NCBI GenBank assembly: GCA_010028615.1
Contig: RHAS01000058.1
Span: 1 to 5,687, forward strand
DNA from: Actinomycetota bacterium
GTDB taxonomy: Bacteria > Actinomycetota > Actinomycetes > Actinomycetales > Microbacteriaceae
Reading direction: 5' to 3'
Length of the DNA: 5,687 bases
Position numbers and translations under genes: made by a program. Below, piece after piece: positions 1-5,687 of this stretch. The notes below the pieces were generated by a model, which worked only from the letters and a program-made list of their open reading frames with translations, did no database searches and had not been told where the DNA came from. Each line of letters opens with the position of its first letter. The stretch's first letter is position 1.

Positions 1-27
1 AATTACGAACTTAGGTTCCTTTGCATG

Positions 28-60
28 CACCTGCTAATTTCACCAAGAGCAGGCGAGGTG
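28..60 (+). other. Possible stem-loop in the leader of the secreted-protein gene
   Basis: The hexamer CCTGCT at 30-35 is followed by its exact reverse complement AGCAGG at 48-53, leaving a 12-base loop. CAC at 28-30 and GTG at 58-60 could add an alternative outer pairing with a bulge. No T-run follows, so it does not look like an intrinsic terminator. It lies between a possible upstream stop codon (TAA at 35-37 in frame 2, if a gene enters from the left) and the ribosome binding site at 74-79. A 6-bp stem in 60 bases can arise by chance, so any regulatory role is speculative. Confidence 0.2.
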
Positions 61-73
61 TCTGTCACCGATG

Positions 74-79
74 AAAGGA
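74..79 (+). promoter_or_regulatory. Ribosome binding site deciding the start at 85
   Basis: AAAGGA lies 5 bases before the ATG at 85. The ATG at 85 is also followed directly by a signal-peptide-like sequence, so it is preferred over the in-frame ATG at 25, which would put about 20 polar residues in front of the signal peptide. Confidence 0.7.
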
Positions 80-84
80 ACACC

Positions 85-1083
85 ATGAGAAAAACCGTTG
101 AACGTTTAGTTTTAGCCATTGGTGCTATTTCCCTTGCCTTTTCCCTTCTCTCTGGTTCACCAACACAGGCGGCTGGTTATAACCCTCCGGTAAACGGAAC
201 ATCCGTGATGCGCTTGGTTTCACCAGCGCCTACCTCGGCAAATAGTGTCTCGATGAATGCCGATGCTAAAGGCAGTTGGGATCAGTATTACGGTAAAGGC
301 CTAAATGCCTTCATTATGTATGAGGATGTCAAGGGTGAGATTTCACTTACCTACAAATACACCAACGCAGCCGGTAGTCCCTTGGCAAACCAAACTGTTT
401 ATCTGATTGTCAACAAAAAGTACTCATGTAGTAAGACGACTTTCTCGACTCCACTTAACACCAACTACCCAGGTGGAAACCGTAACGGCGATACCCACGC
501 AATTGTTCGTGACTGGTGTGGTGATCAGCCACAGATGGGTGCTGGTCAAACTGCGGTAATTGCAACCACAAACTCCGCCGGACTTGCAACTTTCCCATTG
601 AAAAATTACAACTTCTCGGGGGAGATGTTCCCTAGTGCGCTAAATAAGATGAACCTTTACTCAAAGGGAATTGCTTGCGCTGACGACACCATGTGTATGT
701 CGACCACGATTGCCCCATCACTGATCGCACACCCGACCGAAGCTCAGGAACGTAACGAAGATAAAGACCTGCTCTTCTTACACTTTGTGAACCCTAAGGT
801 CTCTGCAACCGTAGCTTCACAGAAGGTAAAAGCTGGCACCAGCAAAGTGATTTCTTTCAAGTTAACTAACCTTGACAAGGAGGATGTAGCGGGCACCACC
901 GTAACCTTCGAATCTTTTGGTGAAGGAAACGCTTTGCAGACCTGGTCAGAAGTTTCTGATGCCGACGGCATCGTGCGAGTTACCGTTTCTGCACCAACTG
1001 GAACTACTGGATTACAGGTGGTTAGAGCCTATGTTTACGGCGCTCCAAAGGGTACTGACGCCAAGATCTACTGGTACAAGTAA
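85..1083 (+). CDS. Secreted protein with two probable Ig-like beta domains, function unknown
   Basis: I do not recognise this 332-residue protein. It begins with a clear Sec signal peptide: basic MRK at the start, a hydrophobic stretch at about residues 8-22, and a likely cleavage after TQA at residue 29. The mature part is rich in Thr, Ser, Asn, Ala and Gly, as in beta-sandwich surface proteins. Residues 84-174 and 238-332 each end in a strand pattern typical of bacterial Ig-like domains (NSAGLATFPL near 163-172, SDADGIVRVTV near 291-301). Four cysteines (115, 145, 198, 204) lie in the first two thirds and could form two disulfides after export. There is no LPXTG motif, no C-terminal membrane helix and no catalytic motif that I can see, so it is probably released or loosely bound to the envelope. 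The exported-protein call is firm. The Ig-like call is moderate, and the role (adhesion, envelope structure, ligand binding) is open. Confidence 0.8.
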   Translation: MRKTVERLVLAIGAISLAFSLLSGSPTQAAGYNPPVNGTSVMRLVSPAPTSANSVSMNADAKGSWDQYYGKGLNAFIMYEDVKGEISLTYKYTNAAGSPLANQTVYLIVNKKYSCSKTTFSTPLNTNYPGGNRNGDTHAIVRDWCGDQPQMGAGQTAVIATTNSAGLATFPLKNYNFSGEMFPSALNKMNLYSKGIACADDTMCMSTTIAPSLIAHPTEAQERNEDKDLLFLHFVNPKVSATVASQKVKAGTSKVISFKLTNLDKEDVAGTTVTFESFGEGNALQTWSEVSDADGIVRVTVSAPTGTTGLQVVRAYVYGAPKGTDAKIYWYK

Positions 1084-1094
1084 GGCATTTGCCT

Positions 1095-1115
1095 AGCGCC
1101 TAAAGGCGTTTGTCT
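1095..1115 (+). terminator. Weak hairpin between the secreted-protein gene and clpX
   Basis: AGCGCC at 1095-1100 pairs with GGCGTT at 1105-1110 (one G-U pair) around the loop TAAA, and the sequence TGTCT follows. A second tiny hairpin, GGC-ATTT-GCC, occupies 1084-1093. The T-run is short and interrupted, so this may be a weak or partial terminator, or just structure in the clpX leader. It is the only candidate for separating transcription of the two genes. Confidence 0.3.
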
Positions 1116-1117
1116 CC

Positions 1118-1130
1118 AGGAATAGGTAGG
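1118..1130 (+). promoter_or_regulatory. Ribosome binding region of clpX
   Basis: AGGTAGG at 1124-1130 ends 8 bases before the ATG at 1139, and AGGAA lies slightly upstream. An in-frame ATG at 1166 also has a purine-rich AGGGGA before it. The start at 1139 is preferred because the nine residues it adds match the N-terminal extension known from actinobacterial ClpX. Confidence 0.5.
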
Positions 1131-1138
1131 CTTGGGTT

Positions 1139-2407
1139 ATGACGCGACTGAGTGACCCAGGGGATATGCTCAAGTGCAACTTCTGTTCTAAAACTCAGAA
1201 GCAGGTACTTAAGCTAATCGCTGGCCCTGGCGTATACATCTGTAACGAGTGCATCGATCTTTGCAACGAGATCATTGAAGAACAGCTCGGTAAAGATCCA
1301 AAGCCAATTGAAGATTTTGAGCTACCAAAGCCAAAGGAGATCTTCGCATTTCTAGATGAATACGTAATTGGTCAGAATCAGGCAAAAAAAGCACTCTCCG
1401 TTGCTGTTTACAATCACTACAAGCGCATCCGTTCCAGAGGCACGCTAACTGCAAGTGGCAAGCCGCATGACGCTATTGAGATTTCAAAGTCAAACATTCT
1501 GCTGGTCGGACCAACTGGTTGCGGTAAGACCTATTTGGCTCAAACACTAGCCAAGCGCCTCAATGTTCCATTTGCAGTTGCGGATGCCACCAGCTTGACC
1601 GAAGCGGGTTATGTCGGTGAAGACGTTGAGAACATTTTGCTAAAGCTCTACCAGGCCGCCGATGGCGACATCCGCAGAGCCGAGCAGGGCATTATTTATA
1701 TCGATGAGATCGACAAAATCTCGCGTAAGGCCGAAAACCCTTCAATTACAAGAGATGTCTCCGGTGAGGGAGTGCAGCAGGCGCTACTGAAGATTCTTGA
1801 AGGTACGGTTGCATCAATTCCACCCCAAGGTGGCCGCAAGCACCCGCAGCAGGAATTTATTCCGATGGATACCACCAACATTTTGTTTATTGTTGCCGGT
1901 GCATTCGCTGGACTAGAAAACATTGTTCAGGCCAGAATCGGCAAGAAGGGCATCGGTTTTGGAGCGGAAATTCGTGACCGTGCTGAAGAATCGGATATCT
2001 TTACTCAAGTTCAGCCGGAAGACCTACGTAAATTTGGTTTGATCCCTGAATTTATCGGCCGACTACCAGTTATTGCTGCGGTAACTCCTTTGGATAGAGC
2101 TGCACTAATACAGATTCTTGTTGAACCAAAAAATGCTTTGGTAAAGCAGTATCAGCGCATGTTTGAACTTGATGGTTTTGAGCTTGAATTCGATCGAGAA
2201 GCCCTTGAGGCAATTGCTGATGAGGCAATTAAGCGTGACACCGGCGCTAGAGGATTGCGATCAATTCTTGAAGAGATTTTAGGTCCAGTGATGTTTGAAA
2301 TTCCAGGTAGCACCGCTACCGGCTTGGTAAAAATCACTCGTCCAGTGGTGCTTGGTATAGAGCAACCTTCGATAGTTCCGATTAGGCGACAAGAGAAGTC
2401 AGCTTAG
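1139..2407 (+). CDS. clpX: ATP-dependent Clp protease ATP-binding subunit ClpX
   Basis: ClpX is a cytosolic hexameric AAA+ unfoldase that recognises substrates, unfolds them with ATP and threads them into the ClpP peptidase. All family landmarks are present in 422 residues, a normal length. The N-terminal zinc-binding domain has Cys 13, 16, 35 and 38. Walker A is GPTGCGKT at 124-131, pore-1 loop GYVG at 157-160, Walker B IIYIDEID at 185-192, and the RKH pore-entrance loop 233-235. The ClpP-docking loop IGF is at 272-274, the arginine-finger region LIPEFIGR at 301-308, and sensor 2 GARGLR at 369-374. The C-terminus ends in RRQEKSA, close to the mycobacterial tail. Every key residue is intact, so it should be active. 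No clpP is visible in the window; its partner must lie elsewhere. The transporter gene starts 10 bases downstream and is probably co-transcribed. Confidence 0.98.
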   Translation: MTRLSDPGDMLKCNFCSKTQKQVLKLIAGPGVYICNECIDLCNEIIEEQLGKDPKPIEDFELPKPKEIFAFLDEYVIGQNQAKKALSVAVYNHYKRIRSRGTLTASGKPHDAIEISKSNILLVGPTGCGKTYLAQTLAKRLNVPFAVADATSLTEAGYVGEDVENILLKLYQAADGDIRRAEQGIIYIDEIDKISRKAENPSITRDVSGEGVQQALLKILEGTVASIPPQGGRKHPQQEFIPMDTTNILFIVAGAFAGLENIVQARIGKKGIGFGAEIRDRAEESDIFTQVQPEDLRKFGLIPEFIGRLPVIAAVTPLDRAALIQILVEPKNALVKQYQRMFELDGFELEFDREALEAIADEAIKRDTGARGLRSILEEILGPVMFEIPGSTATGLVKITRPVVLGIEQPSIVPIRRQEKSA

Positions 2408-2417
2408 TTAGGTTCTC

Positions 2418-3590
2418 GTGAAAGAAAAGATTGGGCTTCGAGCACCAATTATTGCTGGTCTAGTTGCATCGATAACCGGCACCGCCGCTACAGTTGGTAT
2501 TTTCCTTAGCGCTTATCTAAACCTTGGGGCCACTAAAGAGCAGTCAATCGCAGCTGTTTCAATAATGCTTGTTGCCTATGGCCTGCTATCAATCGTCTTG
2601 AGCTGGAAATACAAAATGCCTCTCTCGATTGTTTGGTGCACGCCGGGAGCAGCTTTGATTGCTGGCTCTAGCTTGCCAGGACTTGGGTTTAGTAATGCCA
2701 TGGGTGGCGTGCTGATTGCCGGCTTGCTCTTATCGCTTACTGGGCTGTGGCCAGCGCTTGGTGCGCTAGTGGGTAAAATTCCAAAGTCGGTTGCCAGTGC
2801 CATGTTGGCTGGCGTTATCTTTAGTTTTTGTGTTGCTCCTTTTGCGGCAAGCGCGAGTTATCCGCAGCTGGTTTTACCGGTAATTGCAGTTTGGCTGATT
2901 CTGTTTTGGCTCTATCCGGTTTGGGCATCGCCTGCAGCTATAGTCCTGGCCTTTACTCTGATCGGGTTAGATCGTGGTTTGCAACTAACCAGCTCTGACT
3001 GGCTGATCACACCAGGTATTGTGCTACCTAGTTTTAGTATCGCCAGCGTTCTCAGTGTTGCTCTGCCTTTGTATCTGGTGGCCATGGCCTCGCAGAATAT
3101 TCCTGGTATTGCCATCATGAAAAACTACGGTTACGAAGTTCCTTTCAAAGCAAGTTTGACTACCACCGGTCTTGGCACAGTTGCCGTTTCATTCTTAGGC
3201 GGCTTTGTGATGAACCTTGCTGCAATTACTGCAGCCCTGAACGCTAACGAACAAGCACATAAAGATCCAAGTAAACGCTGGTTAGCGTCGGTTGCTGGGG
3301 GAGCGGTGTATATCCTTTTCGCGCTGGTAGCTGGCATTGCGGTTGCTTTTGTCTATCAGACTCCGCAGCAACTACTGCTAGCAGCAAGTGGGTTAGCCCT
3401 ATTACCAACCATCGTGAATGCATTTAGCACCATGGTGGAAATACCAAGCGAGCGAATTGCAGCTGTTAGTGCATTCCTGGTTGCATCCAGTGGAGTTATT
3501 TTCTTCTCCATCGGAGCAGCCTTCTGGGCAATCCTTACTGGATTGCTTGTAATGCAGTTACTAAAACTAAAACGACCTTTTGCTAAATAA
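2418..3590 (+). CDS. BenE-family membrane transporter (benzoate/aromatic-acid type, substrate uncertain)
   Basis: This 390-residue inner-membrane protein consists almost entirely of hydrophobic helices, about 11-13 by eye, beginning near residues 10-32. Three stretches match what is known of BenE/YdcO proteins: PLSIVWCTPGAAL at 68-80, MASQNIPGIAIMKNYGY at 223-239, and NLAAITAALNANEQAHKDP at 266-284. Length is also typical (E. coli YdcO is about 390 residues). BenE of Acinetobacter is linked to benzoate uptake, probably by proton symport, but no aromatic degradation gene is visible here, so the substrate should not be assumed. The start is GTG with AGG at 2410-2412, 5 bases upstream; this weak site lies just after the clpX stop, suggesting translation helped by clpX readout or reinitiation. 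Its 3' end overlaps the convergent peptidase gene by 8 bases. Confidence 0.9.
   Translation: MKEKIGLRAPIIAGLVASITGTAATVGIFLSAYLNLGATKEQSIAAVSIMLVAYGLLSIVLSWKYKMPLSIVWCTPGAALIAGSSLPGLGFSNAMGGVLIAGLLLSLTGLWPALGALVGKIPKSVASAMLAGVIFSFCVAPFAASASYPQLVLPVIAVWLILFWLYPVWASPAAIVLAFTLIGLDRGLQLTSSDWLITPGIVLPSFSIASVLSVALPLYLVAMASQNIPGIAIMKNYGYEVPFKASLTTTGLGTVAVSFLGGFVMNLAAITAALNANEQAHKDPSKRWLASVAGGAVYILFALVAGIAVAFVYQTPQQLLLAASGLALLPTIVNAFSTMVEIPSERIAAVSAFLVASSGVIFFSIGAAFWAILTGLLVMQLLKLKRPFAK
3583..3590. other. 8-base tail-to-tail overlap of convergent genes
   Basis: The sequence CTAAATAA carries both stop codons: TAA at 3588-3590 ends the transporter gene on the + strand, and CTA at 3583-3585 reads as TAG on the - strand and ends the peptidase gene. 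There is no intergenic space for a terminator. The only nearby fold is a 4-bp hairpin, AGAC-CGC-GTCT at 3590-3600, too small to be convincing. Confidence 0.9.
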
Positions 3591-5628
3591 GACCGCGTCT
3601 AGTTAGTAATGGCTGGATCGTTGCATCTTGTCCACGGAAGTTACGGAACATCTGCATTGAATTAAGTGAGCCACCTCTAGCTAGCAGTGTGTTTCTAAAG
3701 TGATCGCCGTTAGCTCTGGTTAGTCCACCGTTTGCCTTGAACCAGTCAACAGTGTCAGCATCTAATACTTCTGACCAGATATAGCCGTAGTAACCGGCTG
3801 AGTATCCGCCAGCGAAGATATGTGAGAAATAAGTTGAGCGGTAACGAGTTGGAACAGCTGAGTAATCCAATCCGTAATCGGCAATTGCCTTGGCTTCAAA
3901 CTCTTCGACATTGGTAATCTCAGCATCGCTGGTTAGTGAGTGCCAAGCCAGGTCCAAGATAGCCGCGGCCATATAAGAAGTCGTTGCATGACCTTCATTA
4001 AAGGTTGATGCCGCTTTGAGATTGGCAATCCATTCCTGTGGCAGCTTCTCACCGGTTTCGTGGTGGATGGCGTAGTTATCCATAACTTCTGGCCAGGTAA
4101 TCCACATCTCATTTACCTGGGAAGGGAATTCGACGAAGTCGCGCTCAACGCTGGTTCCAGAAAAGCGCGGATACTTCACGTCGGAGAGCATTCCGTGCAG
4201 CGCGTGACCGAACTCGTGGAACAGCGTCGTGGTCTCGTCGTAGGTCAGTAGTGCTGGCTGGCCGGCAGGTGGTTTTGGAATGTTTAGGTTATTTACAACT
4301 ACCGGCAGTTGACCGAGCAGGTGGTTTTGATCGACCAGGTTGTTCATCCAGGCACCACCGCGCTTTGAGTCGCGGGTGAAGAAGTCGCCGATAAAAAGCG
4401 CTAGCGGTGAGCCATCTTCGTTGAAAACCTCAAAAGCTCTGGCTTCTGGGTGGTAAGTCGTGATGTCTTTGCGCTCTTTGAAGCTGAGCCCGAATAGTTT
4501 GTTGGCGGCAAAAAAGACACCGTCAAATAGCACTCGCTCTAGTTCGAAGTATGGCTTCATGGCTGCGGTGTCTAGGTTGTATTTAGCCAGCCTTACCTTT
4601 TCGGTATAGAAATCCCAGTCCCAAGATTCCAACTGGAATGATTCACCACTTGCCTCAATTGCCTTTTGCAAATCAGCGCCTTCAGCGCGCGCATTGCGAA
4701 CTGCAGCCGGGGCGATCTGCTTCATCATGGCATGGACATTTGCTGGGTTCTGGGCATTGCGATCCTGCAAAACGTATTCGGCGTGGGTCTTAACTCCAAA
4801 TAGTTCTGCTCGCTTGGCGCGGAGCTTAACCATCTGCAATAAAACCTTGCGGTTATCATTCTCGTTGGCTTGGCCACCTTTGAGCAGTGAGTTTTTCATA
4901 ATGCGCTCACGCAAACCGCGGTGGGTCAATCTGGCAAGTAGTGGATGACCGGTGAAATTCACCATGCCAACTAGATACTTACCATCTAGTCCTCTAGCTT
5001 CGGCAGCTGCCTTGCAGGCGGCAATCTCGTTTTCAGTAAGACCATCTAGCTCGCTAACATCGGATACTTCAACAGCCAGCGCGTTGGTGTCATTGAGTAG
5101 GTTCTTGCCAAACTGGGTTTCAAGTTTTGAAAGTTCTTCGTTTAGTTTTTTAAGTTCTTCTCGCTGGTCATCGGTTAGATGTGCTCCGGCGTGAGTGAAG
5201 TCGCGGTAATAGCGCTCAAGCAGCCAAGCATCTTCACTTGGCAGGTTCAGTGAATCACGGTTGTCATAGAGGTGCTTGATTCGGCCCCACAGTTTCTGGT
5301 TGAGTCTGATTTCATCCATGTGTGCGGCAAGTTTTGGGGCAATCTCTTCTTCAATTTCATCGAGACGGTCCGAGGTATCGCTTGAGGACTTGTTATAGAA
5401 CACCATCAGCATGCGCATGAGTGTTTGGCCGGAAAGCTCCATGGCCACGATGGTGTTTTCGAAGGTCACCTCATCCTGTTTGATGATTTCGTGGACCTCG
5501 CCTAGTTGCTGTTCACAGCCAGCATAGAAAGCAGGGAGGTAGCTATCCTCGTTGATGCGGTTGAAATCCGGCATCTCGTATTCGAGGGTAGATCTAAGGG
5601 CAAAAGGGTTTTCTGATTCAAATGTCAT
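3583..5628 (-). CDS. dcp: Peptidyl-dipeptidase Dcp-type zinc metallopeptidase (family M3)
   Basis: Dcp removes dipeptides from the C-terminus of oligopeptides and takes part in the last stages of cytosolic protein and peptide breakdown. From the chosen ATG the protein has 681 residues, equal to E. coli Dcp. The zinc site is HEFGH at 471-475 with the third ligand Glu 500 in DFVEFPSQVNE, the M3 arrangement. The C-terminal substrate-binding region YRSTYFSHIFAGGYSAGYYGY (about 596-616) keeps the M3 Tyr/His residues (Tyr 600, His 603, Tyr 609). The N-terminus (NPFALRST) and C-terminus (RRGLI) also align with E. coli Dcp as I recall it, which favours Dcp over oligopeptidase A. No signal peptide is seen, so it is cytosolic. 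The frame remains open upstream to a TTG at 5658, but the ATG at 5628 fits the family start, with AGG 9 bases before it. It is convergent with the transporter gene, not in its operon. Confidence 0.95.
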   Translation of the reverse strand: MTFESENPFALRSTLEYEMPDFNRINEDSYLPAFYAGCEQQLGEVHEIIKQDEVTFENTIVAMELSGQTLMRMLMVFYNKSSSDTSDRLDEIEEEIAPKLAAHMDEIRLNQKLWGRIKHLYDNRDSLNLPSEDAWLLERYYRDFTHAGAHLTDDQREELKKLNEELSKLETQFGKNLLNDTNALAVEVSDVSELDGLTENEIAACKAAAEARGLDGKYLVGMVNFTGHPLLARLTHRGLRERIMKNSLLKGGQANENDNRKVLLQMVKLRAKRAELFGVKTHAEYVLQDRNAQNPANVHAMMKQIAPAAVRNARAEGADLQKAIEASGESFQLESWDWDFYTEKVRLAKYNLDTAAMKPYFELERVLFDGVFFAANKLFGLSFKERKDITTYHPEARAFEVFNEDGSPLALFIGDFFTRDSKRGGAWMNNLVDQNHLLGQLPVVVNNLNIPKPPAGQPALLTYDETTTLFHEFGHALHGMLSDVKYPRFSGTSVERDFVEFPSQVNEMWITWPEVMDNYAIHHETGEKLPQEWIANLKAASTFNEGHATTSYMAAAILDLAWHSLTSDAEITNVEEFEAKAIADYGLDYSAVPTRYRSTYFSHIFAGGYSAGYYGYIWSEVLDADTVDWFKANGGLTRANGDHFRNTLLARGGSLNSMQMFRNFRGQDATIQPLLTRRGLI

Positions 5629-5687
5629 GCTGAAAAGCCTAGCCAAGACGACCAACAAATTAGTAGTTGATAGCGAAAAGTTATTCG
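5629..5687 (-). promoter_or_regulatory. Upstream region of the dcp gene
   Basis: Read on the - strand, this 59-base stretch is AT-rich in its distal half and contains TACTAATTT as a possible -10-like element, but I see no well-spaced -35 box. AGG (complement of 5638-5640) lies 9 bases before the ATG and is the likely ribosome binding site. The promoter is a guess, and the window ends here. Confidence 0.25.

Noticed and set aside
25..84. N-terminal extension of the secreted protein from the ATG at 25
   Set aside because: The added 20 residues are polar and would bury the signal peptide. The ATG at 85 has a good ribosome binding site at 5 bases and begins directly with a basic n-region and hydrophobic core.
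1508..1531. Cysteine in the ClpX Walker A motif (GPTGCGKT) as a possible unusual residue
   Set aside because: The same GPTGCGKT form is found in mycobacterial ClpX as I recall it, so it is normal for Actinobacteria.
744..3337. Short - strand open frames inside the secreted-protein gene, clpX and the transporter gene
   Set aside because: All are antisense to well-supported genes, 60-75 residues long and without family features.
4060..5194. Open + strand frames at 4060-4251, 4694-4948 and 4952-5194
   Set aside because: They lie wholly inside the strongly supported peptidase gene on the opposite strand, have no recognisable domain and low-complexity Ser-rich translations, and so are shadow frames.
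3583..5628. A dedicated ClpX-Dcp proteolysis cluster
   Set aside because: The roles are compatible, but the genes are on opposite strands, separated by a transporter gene, and both are common housekeeping functions. Chance proximity is enough to explain it.
5629..5658. Longer peptidase start at the TTG at 5658
   Set aside because: It adds ten residues not found in Dcp proteins. The ATG at 5628 gives the family-typical N-terminus and the same length as E. coli Dcp.

Overview
The window holds four complete protein-coding genes and very little intergenic DNA. Three genes lie on the + strand: a secreted Ig-like protein of unknown function, clpX, and a BenE-family transporter. The fourth, a dcp-type peptidyl-dipeptidase, lies on the - strand. 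I found no RNA gene, mobile element, CRISPR array or long repeat, and nothing that convincingly forms an undescribed system.

The organism is probably an actinobacterium with only moderate GC content. The ClpX protein is actinobacterial in style: its N-terminus has the GD-L/M-LKC pattern, its P-loop is GPTGCGKT and its C-terminus ends in KSA, all as I recall from mycobacterial ClpX. Codon usage is much less GC-rich than in classical Actinobacteria. That would fit the streamlined freshwater lineages, for example low-GC Microbacteriaceae, but this placement is inference and no marker here settles it.

Layout. Bases 1-84 are a leader with a small possible hairpin. Bases 85-1083 encode a 332-residue exported protein with two probable Ig-like beta domains and four cysteines. 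A 55-base gap with a weak hairpin separates it from clpX (1139-2407). The BenE-family gene (2418-3590) starts with GTG only 10 bases after the clpX stop, so the two are probably co-transcribed. The dcp-like gene (5628-3583, - strand) converges on the transporter gene, and their 3' ends overlap by 8 bases. The last 59 bases are the dcp upstream region.

Functionally, ClpX would unfold proteins and feed them to ClpP. Cytosolic Dcp could shorten the resulting oligopeptides to dipeptides. That is a plausible shared proteolysis theme, but the genes are on opposite strands and no operon links them. No clpP is visible: actinobacterial clpX usually follows clpP genes, and here the gene directly upstream is the secreted protein. 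The transporter has no benzoate-catabolism genes near it in this window, so its substrate is open.
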